Origin: Marinobacter qingdaonensis
Lineage (GTDB): Bacteria > Pseudomonadota > Gammaproteobacteria > Pseudomonadales > Oleiphilaceae
Assembly (NCBI RefSeq): GCF_034555935.1
Contig: NZ_JAYDCJ010000003.1
Span: forward strand, 3,035,008-3,099,007
Length of the DNA: 64,000 nt
Reading direction: 5' to 3'
In this document: positions 1 to 9,754 of the stretch, one piece after another
How positions within the stretch are numbered: the stretch's first letter is position 1
Layout: each line of letters begins with the position of its first letter
Translations under genes and position numbers: made by a program
The notes under the pieces: model-generated
The model's input: only the letters and a program-made list of their open reading frames with translations
Databases searched by the model: none
What the model was told of the DNA's origin: nothing

Positions 1-2008
1 GCCCGACGGCTGGGGCTTGCCCGGCCGCGGTCGACTCGAGCCGGTCCGGGGCCTCGGCCTCCGCGTTGGCCTCGACACCCTGCTCGGACGGCGCACTGAC
101 AGGCTCCGGAGCCAGGTTAGGGGCCGCTGCTTCCGACTCGACCGGCACGGCTTTGGGCTCATCCATGGCCGGTTCCGCCCGCTGGGGTTGGGTCACCAGA
201 CGCTGGAACACGTCCACGTGGGCCAGCTCCAAATCCCGGATCGCGGCGTCGGTGGCGAATGGGTCCCAGGAAATTTCCTGCATGGCCCGGCGCACCCCGT
301 CGACCACCGAGGGAATGGCGCGCAACAGTTCGCTGCGGGTGGTATCAGAGACCGGCCGCGGATCCACGCTCCAGACCAGGCGCCGGGTCAGCTCGCAGGC
401 CTCGGCCCAGCGCTCGCTGGCCTCCCCTTCCCGCAGTACGATCCACTGCAGGTACCGGGTCCAGGCGTCCCGCAGCAGTTCGCCCACCGGCGCCGGCACG
501 TCCCGGTTACGCAACAGGTCCTGCACCAGCCCTTCTGCCGCCTGGGCGGCGGTTTCCTGCCGCGCCCGACCTTCCTCGGCATCGCGCAGGCGTTGCTCCA
601 CCAGCTCACGGCGCCGCCGATCCAGATCCATGAAGTGACGGAATTCCGCCAGCAAGTCCTCAAACAACTCCAGGTTGTCGGTGAAGTCCGTCAGGACCCG
701 TTCGACCACCGACTCGATCTTGTCGCGCAGCGGATCACGCTGACCGGCCCGCTTTTCGCTCCAGCCCATGGCGGACAGGGCCAGCTCATTCAGCAGCTTG
801 CGAACCGGGTGCCCGCCCCGGTTGAAAAAGTTCTTGTCGCTGAGGGCGACCTTGAGCACGGGAATCTGCAGGCGCCCGATCAGAGACTTCATTATCGGGT
901 GCAGCTGTCGGTCCTCGAGGATGAAATCAAACAGCATCGCCACCAGGTTGATGACGTCGTTGTCGACCTGCCCCAGGTTGTAGGAAGCGCCGTTCTCGGC
1001 GGTGAGCACCGGACCCAATTGTTCGTTGAGAGTCACCACCTGATCCGGTTGCCAGTGGCCGCTGGCCGCCTGCAAGCCGTGCAACCGGGCCATCAGCGTT
1101 ACCGTATCCAGATAGCCCGCGCCGCTGGCCGCCGGCGCACTGGCCGGCTGACCGGGCGGATGCAGCAAGGCGCTGAGTTCGGAAAACGTCGGCTGGAGCC
1201 CGCCATGGTCACCCGGGAGTACGTCACCTTCCGGCCCAGCCGGCGATGAGTCTGCCCGGCCGGCGTTGGGCGCCGGGCCCGGCGTCGGGGAACCCCGCCC
1301 GGCCCTGGTCGGCCCCACCGGTGGCCGCTTCATGTCCGGCAGCACACCCTCGGCCACCAGGGTCCGGTTGGCCTCCTGGTAGAAGTCCCCCAGGCTGTCC
1401 GCCAGCAGGCGATCGAACAGTTTGAGCACCACCAGCTTGGCGCGGATATCGATGTCCAGATCGCCGCAGGCCTCGGCCACGCCGCCACAGATTACCTCGG
1501 GGCTCAGAGGCATCTGGCTGTCCGCCAGGGTGATCGACGGCACCACGTGATTGACCCGCACCGCCAGCAGGCGGATCTGCTCGATGTAGCGGTTGCGCAG
1601 TTTGTTGATCAGGTTGTCGACGGCCACCTGCTGTTCAAGCTGGGCGTGATCGAGCAGGGACAGGGAATCCTGATCCACGTCACCCAGGGCGCCCTCGGTC
1701 TGGCGCGGCTTGAACTTGCCAATGTCGTTGAACGCCTGACTGACGTACTGCAACACCGACAGGCTCATGGCCTTGCGCCGGAGCCGGAGCTCACGCATGG
1801 CATCAAAGTAGGCGGTCTGGTCCAGGTTGGTGCTGGCGCGGTCGGCCAGCTCGAACAGGGCGTCGTCGGCGCGGTCAAAGAAAGTCGCCAGCACTCTCTG
1901 CAGCGACTGACCCGACGCGTCACGCAGGCGGACCAGAGCCTGAGGCAGGGAAAACCGCTGCATGGGCCGCTGGCCTGCGAGACTGACAATCTTGGTATCG
2001 TGCGCCAT
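1..2008 (-). CDS. DUF1631 family protein (3' end outside window)
   Basis: The frame is open from an ATG at 2008 to the left edge, so about 669 codons are visible and the C terminus is missing. The N terminus reads MAHDTKIVSLAGQRPM, followed by a long helical, charged region and then a Pro/Ala/Glu-rich stretch (roughly residues 600-665) that looks like a disordered linker. The match to DUF1631, a large family of unknown function often placed next to nadC in Pseudomonas-like genomes, rests on overall resemblance and on this position. No catalytic motif was recognised and no function is assigned. It diverges from nadC across a 221-base gap. Confidence 0.7.
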   Translation of the reverse strand, partial: MAHDTKIVSLAGQRPMQRFSLPQALVRLRDASGQSLQRVLATFFDRADDALFELADRASTNLDQTAYFDAMRELRLRRKAMSLSVLQYVSQAFNDIGKFKPRQTEGALGDVDQDSLSLLDHAQLEQQVAVDNLINKLRNRYIEQIRLLAVRVNHVVPSITLADSQMPLSPEVICGGVAEACGDLDIDIRAKLVVLKLFDRLLADSLGDFYQEANRTLVAEGVLPDMKRPPVGPTRAGRGSPTPGPAPNAGRADSSPAGPEGDVLPGDHGGLQPTFSELSALLHPPGQPASAPAASGAGYLDTVTLMARLHGLQAASGHWQPDQVVTLNEQLGPVLTAENGASYNLGQVDNDVINLVAMLFDFILEDRQLHPIMKSLIGRLQIPVLKVALSDKNFFNRGGHPVRKLLNELALSAMGWSEKRAGQRDPLRDKIESVVERVLTDFTDNLELFEDLLAEFRHFMDLDRRRRELVEQRLRDAEEGRARQETAAQAAEGLVQDLLRNRDVPAPVGELLRDAWTRYLQWIVLREGEASERWAEACELTRRLVWSVDPRPVSDTTRSELLRAIPSVVDGVRRAMQEISWDPFATDAAIRDLELAHVDVFQRLVTQPQRAEPAMDEPKAVPVESEAAAPNLAPEPVSAPSEQGVEANAEAEAPDRLESTAAGQAPAVG

Positions 2009-2155
2009 GGAGCTGCTCCGGGTCTGATCACGCGAGGACAGGAAACCTTTCGTTATTAGCATGATACGAGCTGCCAACGTCAGCTTGTGTCAGAATTTGT
2101 CACCTTTTGTGTAGATCAGACCCTGTTCACAGTTTAGCAGTCCGGACGCGACGGT

Positions 2156-2184
2156 TTGTTGAATCCGGGCGGGGCCATTAGAAT
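2156..2184 (+). promoter_or_regulatory. Predicted sigma70 promoter of nadC
   Basis: A -35 box TTGTTG (2156-2161) and a -10 box TAGAAT (2179-2184) are separated by exactly 17 bases. They lie 45 bases upstream of the nadC ATG in the divergent intergenic region. Predicted from sequence only. Confidence 0.55.
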
Positions 2185-2229
2185 CCTCCCCTCACTGAGA
2201 CTTACCCTGACCCAACCGGACCCGATGCC

Positions 2230-3069
2230 ATGATTCCTGCAGAACTACTTCGCCAATCCCGAGTTGAAACCGTTGCGCACAGCCTGCGTGAGGACATTGG
2301 CGACGGCGACATCACCGCGCAACTGATTCCGGCGGACAAACAGGCAACCGGCCGGGTCATCACCCGCGAGCGGGCCACCATTGCCGGCTGTGACTGGGTG
2401 AACGAGGTGTTCCGCCAGGTCGACCCAGAGGTCGTGCTGGAGTGGCGGGTCAAGGACGGCGACCGGGTCGGCCCCGATCAGGTGCTGTTCGAGATGCGTG
2501 GTCCGGCCCGCAGTCTGCTCACGGCGGAACGGGCGGCACTGAACTGGCTGCAGACCCTGTCCGGTGTTGCCACCGTGTGCGCCGGCTACGCCGACAAGGT
2601 CGCCCACACCGGGGTGCGACTGCTGGACACTCGCAAGACCTTACCGGGACTGCGGCTGGCCCTGAAGTACGCGGTCACGTGCGGCGGCTGTTTCAACCAC
2701 CGCATCGGACTCTGGGACGCGTTCCTGATCAAGGAAAATCACATTGCCGCCTGCGGCTCTATCGCCAAGGCGGTGAGCGAAGCCCACCGCATTGCACCGG
2801 GCCGGCCGGTGGAAGTGGAGACCGAATCCCTGGACGAGCTGGAACAGGCGCTCAGCGCCGGGGCCGACATCATCATGCTCGATGAGTTTTCGCTGGAGGA
2901 TATGCGCAAGGCGGTAGCCCTGACCCAGGGCCGGGCGCGCCTGGAGGCGTCTGGCGGCATCACCGACCAGACCCTGGCGCCGGTTGCGGAAACCGGCGTC
3001 GACTACATTTCGATCGGGGCGTTGACCAAGGACATCAAGGCGATTGACCTGTCCATGCGCCTGGACTGA
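2230..3069 (+). CDS. nadC: Nicotinate-nucleotide pyrophosphorylase (carboxylating)
   Basis: Quinolinate phosphoribosyltransferase converts quinolinate and PRPP to nicotinate mononucleotide, CO2 and pyrophosphate in de novo NAD synthesis. The 279-residue protein is of normal family length. Visible signatures are the N-terminal [12 protein letters not shown] segment, the substrate-pocket region [19 protein letters not shown], the [16 protein letters not shown] stretch, and the C-terminal EASGGIT phosphate-binding loop. It has its own promoter and is convergent with yqcC; the two stop codons are one base apart, leaving no room for a terminator between them. Confidence 0.97.
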   Translation: MIPAELLRQSRVETVAHSLREDIGDGDITAQLIPADKQATGRVITRERATIAGCDWVNEVFRQVDPEVVLEWRVKDGDRVGPDQVLFEMRGPARSLLTAERAALNWLQTLSGVATVCAGYADKVAHTGVRLLDTRKTLPGLRLALKYAVTCGGCFNHRIGLWDAFLIKENHIAACGSIAKAVSEAHRIAPGRPVEVETESLDELEQALSAGADIIMLDEFSLEDMRKAVALTQGRARLEASGGITDQTLAPVAETGVDYISIGALTKDIKAIDLSMRLD

Positions 3070-3070
3070 C

Positions 3071-3406
3071 TCACTGACCGGACAGTAGCCGGTCGACCTC
3101 TTCCAGCGCCCGGATCAGGCCAGAGCCCGATTCCGGGCGGGTGCGGAAATGTTCCTCCGCCATGGGCGCGATGCCCGACACCGCGGGCAAGGGGCGATCG
3201 TTTTCGATGATCACCTTCATCCGCGCCACAAACACGAACTGCAGCCACTGGGTGAACTCCAGGGTATCGATGCAGAACGGCTGGGTGCTTTTCAGGGCCT
3301 CGGGTGAAGGCGGCTCGGCCTCCCACAGTCCCAGTTGACGAAGTTCAATCTCGATCTGAAGCAGGCTGTCGGCCACCTGCCCCAGATCGGTCTCGGATTT
3401 GCTCAT
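3071..3406 (-). CDS. YqcC family protein (DUF446)
   Basis: A 111-residue acidic helical protein of the YqcC/DUF446 family. The signature is the central block around QPFCIDTLEFTQWLQFVF followed by 'LP' and 'IAPMAEEHF'. In enterobacteria the gene neighbours the tRNA pseudouridine synthase truC, but here it ends a leftward run behind parA, 12 bases downstream of the parA stop. Its biochemical role is unknown. The ATG start is unambiguous. Confidence 0.85.
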   Translation of the reverse strand: MSKSETDLGQVADSLLQIEIELRQLGLWEAEPPSPEALKSTQPFCIDTLEFTQWLQFVFVARMKVIIENDRPLPAVSGIAPMAEEHFRTRPESGSGLIRALEEVDRLLSGQ

Positions 3407-3418
3407 AACTGTGCGTCT

Positions 3419-4216
3419 CTAGTCGGCCAATGGCTCCAGCTCGACGGCTTCCCCGTGCAGGACACCAAACAGGTCCTCGTACTGGCGAGTCAGCGCGTGC
3501 TTGGGCGCCATGTGGATGAGTGGCTGCCGGGCCTGGTGCGACTCCTTCATCTTCACCGAACTGGACAACCGGACCGGCAGCACCGGCAGGCCTTCCTCGG
3601 TCAGCTCCCGAACCAACTGCTTGGGCAGGCTGGCACGCGGCTGGAACTGATTGGCGACGATGCCCTCGACCACCAGGTCCTCGTTGTGGTCTTCCTGAAG
3701 GTCGCGGATCTCATTCAGGATGTTGTACAGGGCCTGACGGGAGAAGTCGTCGCAATCGAAGGGAATCAGGCAACGCTGGGCGGCAATCAGGGCAGAACGG
3801 GTGTAGAAGTTCAGGGCCGGCGCGGTGTCGATGTAAATCGCGTCGAAGGTTTCGCCAAGCTTCTTGAGCGCTTCGCGCAACTTGTAGATCTTGTGCTTGG
3901 CTTCGAGCTTGCGCTCGAGGAAATCCAGCTCCGGGCTGGACGGCATGACGAACAGGTTGTCAAAAGGCGTGGCATGGACAAATTCGTCCGGGCGCCGGTT
4001 GAACACGGTGAAGGCAACCGTCTGCTCCAGCATGTCGGCCACCGTGTCGCGCAGTTCGGCAGCGGGCTTGCCCAGCAGGTAGTGGGTGGAATTGCCCTGG
4101 GGATCCAGGTCCACCACCAGGGTGCGCTTGCCACGCGCGGCACTGATGGCCGCCAGGTTACAGGTGATACTGGACTTACCAACGCCGCCTTTCTGATTGA
4201 ATACAACCCGTCTCAT
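3419..4216 (-). CDS. ParA family ATPase (orphan)
   Basis: A 265-residue deviant-Walker ATPase of the ParA/MinD superfamily. The N-terminal signature loop is KGGVGKSS, followed by LVVDLDPQGNSTHYLLG (Walker A') and IYIDTAPALNFYTRSAL (Walker B/switch II). No ParB-like gene or parS-like repeat lies beside it, so it is unlikely to be the chromosome-partition pair. A good Shine-Dalgarno sequence (GGGAGAG) precedes the ATG. It sits between hda and yqcC in the same direction. A role in positioning some cargo, or in replication or division, is inference only. Confidence 0.85.
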   Translation of the reverse strand: MRRVVFNQKGGVGKSSITCNLAAISAARGKRTLVVDLDPQGNSTHYLLGKPAAELRDTVADMLEQTVAFTVFNRRPDEFVHATPFDNLFVMPSSPELDFLERKLEAKHKIYKLREALKKLGETFDAIYIDTAPALNFYTRSALIAAQRCLIPFDCDDFSRQALYNILNEIRDLQEDHNEDLVVEGIVANQFQPRASLPKQLVRELTEEGLPVLPVRLSSSVKMKESHQARQPLIHMAPKHALTRQYEDLFGVLHGEAVELEPLAD

Positions 4217-4263
4217 GTCGTCTCTCCCTTGCGGATTTTATCATTGTGGGGTTGATGCTCCGT

Positions 4264-4962
4264 TTACCAACCCATCACGGTTTTTACAAACGGAATGGTT
4301 AACCGACGCTGGGCCTGAAGCGAATTTTCGTCCAGCGTGTTCAGAATTGCCAACAGATCGCCCAGTCGACGAGGCGCCCGGCGCATGATGAAGCTGGCCA
4401 CATCGTCAGCGATCACCAGCCCACGCTGCTCGGCCCGGGCCATCAGGATGTGCAGGCGGTCGTCGTCACGATAGATGCCCAGCTGCAGCAGCAGGCCGTG
4501 GGACAGCCGGGACACCAGGTCCGGCAGCTGGAAGGCCGCCGCCGACGGCACGTCGCTCAGGCTGACCATGAGCAGGCCGCCCCGGTCCTGAACCCGGTTG
4601 TAGAGGTGGAACACCGCCTCTTCCCAGGCCGGCTGGCCGCTGATCCGATCCAGATCGTCGAGGCAGATCACATCGGCATCTTCCAGGCCGGACAGGGTAT
4701 CCGGACCGAATCGCTCGAGCTCGGCGATGCTGATGCAGACCGAAATCCGCCCCCGGTTCTCGGCGTCGTGACAGACGGCCTGAAGCAGATGGCTCTTGCC
4801 GGTGTCCGAGTCGCCGCAAATCACCACCACCGGCACCGTCTCCGGACGGTCACAGATGACCTTGAGCCGGGATGCGGCCCCGGCGTTGCGGTCGCCGTGG
4901 AAGTTATCGAAACGGGCATCGTCCCGGAGCTTGATACCCAGAGACAGCTGCGGGGTGCTCAT
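4264..4962 (-). CDS. hda: DnaA regulatory inactivator Hda
   Basis: Hda is an AAA+ protein that, with the DNA-loaded sliding clamp, stimulates hydrolysis of DnaA-ATP and so prevents re-initiation of replication. The N terminus MSTPQLSLGIKLRDDARFDNF carries the clamp-binding type motif QLSLGI. A Walker A-like loop (GDSDTGKSHLLQAV) and a Walker B (VICLDDLDRI) follow. The start at 4962 gives 232 residues, the usual size; it overlaps the stop of the upstream phosphatidyltransferase by four bases (ATGA). The frame stays open further upstream, but that extension has no family resemblance. Confidence 0.93.
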   Translation of the reverse strand: MSTPQLSLGIKLRDDARFDNFHGDRNAGAASRLKVICDRPETVPVVVICGDSDTGKSHLLQAVCHDAENRGRISVCISIAELERFGPDTLSGLEDADVICLDDLDRISGQPAWEEAVFHLYNRVQDRGGLLMVSLSDVPSAAAFQLPDLVSRLSHGLLLQLGIYRDDDRLHILMARAEQRGLVIADDVASFIMRRAPRRLGDLLAILNTLDENSLQAQRRLTIPFVKTVMGW

Positions 4963-5519
4963 GGCCGGCCTGCCCTCCAGGCCCGAAGCCCCCAGATCAG
5001 CAGGTAATGACCACCGCTGACCACGGCGGACACGGTGACCAGCCAGATCCCCACGTCCCGGACCCACGGCTGCATCGGCAGACCCGCCAGCAGGACGATG
5101 GTCGCCAAGACCACCAGAATCTGGATGAAGGTGTTGAGTTTGCCCGGAAGACTGGGCTGCATGTCGAAACGTCCGATCCCGTAATGATAAGCCAGTGCGC
5201 CGCCGACGATCAGCAGATCCCGGCCGAGAACCACCGCAAACAGCCAGACCGGAAACACGCTGGTGACCGTGAGCACCAGGTAGGCGGTCAGCAACAACGC
5301 CTTGTCGGCCAGGGGATCGGCGACCGCACCAAACCGGGAACGCCAGTTGAAGTGCCGCGCCAGGTAGCCGTCAAAGGCATCGGTGGCCGCCGCCACCACG
5401 AAAATGAGCAGCGCCAGGCGATAGTTCTCGGTGAGCAGGCCGCCGGCGAAGGGAGCGATCAGCAGAATGCGCAAAAACGTCAGGGCATTGGGAATCCAAC
5501 GCCAGCGTTCCAAACTCAC
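4959..5519 (-). CDS. CDP-alcohol phosphatidyltransferase family membrane protein
   Basis: A 186-residue integral membrane enzyme. It contains the diagnostic CDP-alcohol phosphotransferase motif, here DAFDGYLAR followed by GAVADPLADK, which supplies the metal-binding aspartates. Several hydrophobic segments surround it. The family transfers a phosphoalcohol onto glycerol phosphate or related acceptors; the exact product here (phosphatidylglycerol phosphate or other) cannot be read from sequence. The start is a GTG preceded by a strong GGAGGG site six bases away. It is co-directional with the upstream DUF2066 gene and overlaps hda by four bases, suggesting translational coupling. Confidence 0.85.
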   Translation of the reverse strand: MSLERWRWIPNALTFLRILLIAPFAGGLLTENYRLALLIFVVAAATDAFDGYLARHFNWRSRFGAVADPLADKALLLTAYLVLTVTSVFPVWLFAVVLGRDLLIVGGALAYHYGIGRFDMQPSLPGKLNTFIQILVVLATIVLLAGLPMQPWVRDVGIWLVTVSAVVSGGHYLLIWGLRAWRAGRP

Positions 5520-5586
5520 AAGGCTCCCTCCGATAGCGCCCTAATCACCGTCTCTCGCTCCGCGACCTGTTCGGCTGATTTCGCGG

Positions 5587-6972
5587 TCACGCGCCCTCAT
5601 CGTCTCCAATGGCGGGCGCCGTTTGCCAACGATAATACAGGACCTGATAGAGGGATTCGAACGCCTGTTCGGCCTCCTGCTCGTCCACCTGGACCGGCTG
5701 GTAGCTGAACATGGACGATTCCTCGTCCGCCGGCGCTGACTCACCGGCATCGGCTGCGCTTTCAGCCGCGCTTTCAGGCGCATTTTCGACTGGTGTTGCG
5801 GCGGCTGTAGCTACGGCCCCGTCGGTACCGGCCTCCGGCGCCGGCTCGGAAGCGGACTCGAGCGAGCTGCCCGACTCCGGGCGGGTCCGTGCCTGTTCCA
5901 CCGGCTTGGACTCCAGCTCCACAAACCGCGGATCCAGTGCGATGTATTCCTTGAGCTGGTCCAGTTCCCCGGAAAACGCCACGCGCATGGTGAGCTGTTC
6001 ACCCTTGACCCGGGAGGCGCCAACACTGACCACCGGGGTCAGGCCTTCCAGCACCCGGCTGATGGTGCCATAGTCCTCCAGCGAGGACACGCCGCGCAGG
6101 ACGATGTCCACCTGAGGCGATTCACCGACCTCGCCCGCGGCCACGGCGTACCGATTGGCGTAGCGCTCCGCCCATCGGTTGACCACCATCTGGGCCAGGG
6201 CCTCGGGCGTTTGTGCGGTCACCGACTCTTCGCCGCCATCCATCGCCATCCCCTCGAAGACCCAGCCGGCGCGCCACTGACCGCCGCTGCGATTGACGCG
6301 CACCAGCGCCATGACATCGTGCTCGATACGATCCGAGGCACCTCGAAGACGGTTCACAAACTGCCCCCAGAGGTCCGACAACAGCTCCCGGTCTCCGGCA
6401 TATCGAGCCGGCGGCAACGCCATCGGCAGGCCACGATCCCGGGCCGCCTGGTCGAACGCCCGCTGCCAGACTGCGCTGACCTGCTGGCCAACACCACCGG
6501 CGTCATCGGAGCGCTCCGTGATCAGGGTGCGGGTGCCGCGATCCTCCACGGCCACCCAGGCCAGGGTCAGCGGCCGGTTGGCGCCCCACACCGGCGCGTT
6601 GATGGAGGCCAGGGCGCGGTTGACGCCGACCGCGCCGAACGCCATGCGCAAGCGGTTATCACCGGATTCGCCCCGCAGGTACTGGTAGGACAGCAGCAGG
6701 GATTCCGCGTCCGCCAGCAGAGGCTCAACGCCCTCCCGCTCCAGCACATCCCGGGAACCGGACACACGCACGAAGACCCGCGCCAGGCCATCGGCGTAGC
6801 CAACCGCCAATTCATTGGGCGACGACCCGGCGACGGGCACTTCCACCGAATAGAGGCCGGAAACGGTCACGGCCGAAGCGGGCATCCAGAGGGACGCGAT
6901 CAACAGCCCCAACAAGGCCATCCATTTCACCGGTCCGGACCGGAACGCCGACTTTGCTCCTGTTACTGACAT
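5587..6972 (-). CDS. DUF2066 domain-containing exported protein
   Basis: A 461-residue protein starting MSVTGAKSAFRSGPVKWMALLGLL, with an N-terminal signal peptide ending near PASA. The mature N terminus (VTVSGLYSVEVPVAGSSPNELAVGYADGL) is the DUF2066 signature. A low-complexity Glu/Ala/Pro segment occupies roughly residues 365-430. The function of DUF2066 is unknown. The gene conventionally diverges from purM in pseudomonads, as it does here. The frame is open 120 bases further upstream, but those residues precede the signal peptide and lack family resemblance, so the 6972 ATG is preferred. Confidence 0.8.
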   Translation of the reverse strand: MSVTGAKSAFRSGPVKWMALLGLLIASLWMPASAVTVSGLYSVEVPVAGSSPNELAVGYADGLARVFVRVSGSRDVLEREGVEPLLADAESLLLSYQYLRGESGDNRLRMAFGAVGVNRALASINAPVWGANRPLTLAWVAVEDRGTRTLITERSDDAGGVGQQVSAVWQRAFDQAARDRGLPMALPPARYAGDRELLSDLWGQFVNRLRGASDRIEHDVMALVRVNRSGGQWRAGWVFEGMAMDGGEESVTAQTPEALAQMVVNRWAERYANRYAVAAGEVGESPQVDIVLRGVSSLEDYGTISRVLEGLTPVVSVGASRVKGEQLTMRVAFSGELDQLKEYIALDPRFVELESKPVEQARTRPESGSSLESASEPAPEAGTDGAVATAAATPVENAPESAAESAADAGESAPADEESSMFSYQPVQVDEQEAEQAFESLYQVLYYRWQTAPAIGDDEGA

Positions 6973-7116
6973 GAAACACCCTGCAGTTCGCATGAATGGC
7001 GCATAGGATACACCATGGCCCAGAGTGTGAGTAGCAGCGCCAGGTTTCAGAAACGCAATCTTGCCAAGCGCTTGCCGGGCTTCGCCTGACACCCGCTGGC
7101 GTAGGGGGAATTACAT

Positions 7117-7145
7117 TTGGAGCACCACAGCGCACCTGTTAAAAT
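7117..7145 (+). promoter_or_regulatory. Possible purM promoter
   Basis: TTGGAG (7117-7122) and TAAAAT (7140-7145) are spaced by 17 bases, ending 39 bases before the purM ATG. The -35 element is weak. No convincing PurR operator was seen nearby. Confidence 0.4.
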
Positions 7146-7184
7146 CCGCCGCCTGACCCACTGGCCAACGGTTTAAACTACCCC

Positions 7185-8245
<1,061 letters not shown>

Positions 8246-8249
<4 letters not shown>

Positions 8250-8908
8250 AGGCAGATCAAGCTCCCCTGCCCCGCATCCTGGTCCTGGCCTCCGGCAGCG
8301 GCACCAATCTGCAAGCGCTGATCGAAGCCAGCCGGGATCGGGATTTCCCGGGCCAGATCTGCGCCGTTGGCTGCAATCGCCCCAATGCCTTTGCCCTGGA
8401 GCGGGCCGCCCAGGCGCACCTCGAGACCTTCGTGGTGGACCACACCAAATACGAGTCCCGCGAGGAATTCGACGGCGCGTTGATGGCCGAGATCCGCCGG
8501 CACAACCCGGACCTGGTGGTGCTGGCCGGCTTTATGCGCATCCTGACCACGGACTTTGTCCGGGCCCTGCGCGGCCAGCTGCTCAATATCCATCCGTCGC
8601 TGCTGCCCAAGTACACCGGGCTGAACACCCATCAGCGCGCCCTGGACGCTGGCGACCATCTGCACGGGGTGTCGGTGCACTTTGTCACCGAGGAGCTGGA
8701 CGGCGGCCCGGTCATCGCCCAGGCCGAAGTGGCAGTGGCTCCGGACGATACCGCCGAGTCGCTGGCGGAAAAGGTCCAGGAAAAGGAGCACATCCTGTAT
8801 CCCATCGTCGTGCGCTGGTTCTGCGAAGGCCGCATCAAGCTGGGCAGCGACTATGTGCTGTTTGACGGCGAGCTGCTCAAGCAACCCATGCGCCTGCCCG
8901 ATAACTGA
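8246..8908 (+). CDS. purN: Phosphoribosylglycinamide formyltransferase
   Basis: PurN transfers a formyl group from 10-formyltetrahydrofolate to GAR in purine synthesis. The 220-residue protein shows [15 protein letters not shown] at the N terminus (phosphoribosyl-binding loop), the folate/active-site segment [13 protein letters not shown], and [26 protein letters not shown] with the catalytic histidine, followed by [19 protein letters not shown]. It is coupled to purM by a four-base overlap. Confidence 0.97.
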
Positions 8909-8942
8909 GTCGCACCCTGAACGGATTGTCATCTCCCCTTCC

Positions 8943-8993
8943 CGGGTAACCCGCTAGACTGTCGCCATACAGGACGGCTTTTTAGGTTACCCG
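8943..8993 (+). promoter_or_regulatory. Inverted repeat in the leader of the DUF3108 gene, reaching the ribosome-binding region
   Basis: The nine-base arms CGGGTAACC (8943-8951) and GGTTACCCG (8985-8993) are perfectly complementary with a 33-base loop. The right arm covers the weak Shine-Dalgarno AGG and ends two bases before the ATG at 8996. It could be an operator or a translation-blocking hairpin; neither is shown. Confidence 0.3.
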
Positions 8994-8995
8994 AT

Positions 8996-9754
8996 ATGCA
9001 TTTCAATCGAACGACCACCAAGGAACTTGTCCGGCCAGCGCTTGCCGGGCTGCTGCTGGGCGCCCTCGCCCACCCGGTGCTGGCCCAGGAGCCGGTGCCG
9101 GCGCCCATCTCCGAGCTGACTCCCTACGAAGTCACCTACACGGCCTCAATGGACAAGGGCATCTCCCTGAATGGCACCGCCACCCGCACCCTCAGCGAAA
9201 AAAGCGGAGGCGTCTGGCTGTACCGCACCGATGTGGATTCGTTCATCGCCGACATCGACGAATCCCTGATCCTGAAATGGGAGAACAACCGAGTGGTTCC
9301 GCTCCGCTACCGATACCGCTTGTCCGGCTTCCTGATCAAGGACCGGGAACAGAGTATCGATTTTGACTGGGACGCCGGGGTGGCGACCGGCAAATACCGG
9401 GGCAAGTCGTTCAAGCTGGACCTGGAGGAAGGGGCACTGGATCCGCTGGGCTTCCAGCTGCAATTAAGCCAGGACATCAAAGCCGGCAAACGGGAGATGG
9501 CGTACCAGGTCATCGACGGCGGCGACTACGACAACGACCGCTTCGCCGTGATCGCCGAGGAGGCCTTGACCACGGACCGGGGCGACGTGGACACCCTGAA
9601 GGCGGAGAAAGTGCGGGACCAATCCTCCAAGCGCGAAACTCTAATGTGGTTTGCTCCCGGCCAGGACTACCTGCTGGTTCGCCTGCGCCAGGTGGAGCCC
9701 GATGGCAGCAGCTACGAGCTGCGGCTGAACCGGGCCAAGGTCAGCAGCCGCTAG
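8996..9754 (+). CDS. DUF3108 domain-containing exported protein
   Basis: A 252-residue protein with a signal peptide (cleavage probably after LAQ near residue 31). The mature part fits DUF3108: a beta-rich sequence with PYEVTYTASMDKGISLNGTATRTL near the start and a C-terminal VRLRQVEPDGSSYELRL strand. The family is periplasmic or outer-membrane associated and of unknown function. The gene follows purN by 87 bases and ends in a shared CTAG with the convergent avtA gene. Confidence 0.8.
   Translation: MHFNRTTTKELVRPALAGLLLGALAHPVLAQEPVPAPISELTPYEVTYTASMDKGISLNGTATRTLSEKSGGVWLYRTDVDSFIADIDESLILKWENNRVVPLRYRYRLSGFLIKDREQSIDFDWDAGVATGKYRGKSFKLDLEEGALDPLGFQLQLSQDIKAGKREMAYQVIDGGDYDNDRFAVIAEEALTTDRGDVDTLKAEKVRDQSSKRETLMWFAPGQDYLLVRLRQVEPDGSSYELRLNRAKVSSR

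Noticed and set aside
7021..7140. PurR operator upstream of purM
   Set aside because: ACGCAATCTTGCC near 7054 matches only one half of the enterobacterial operator.
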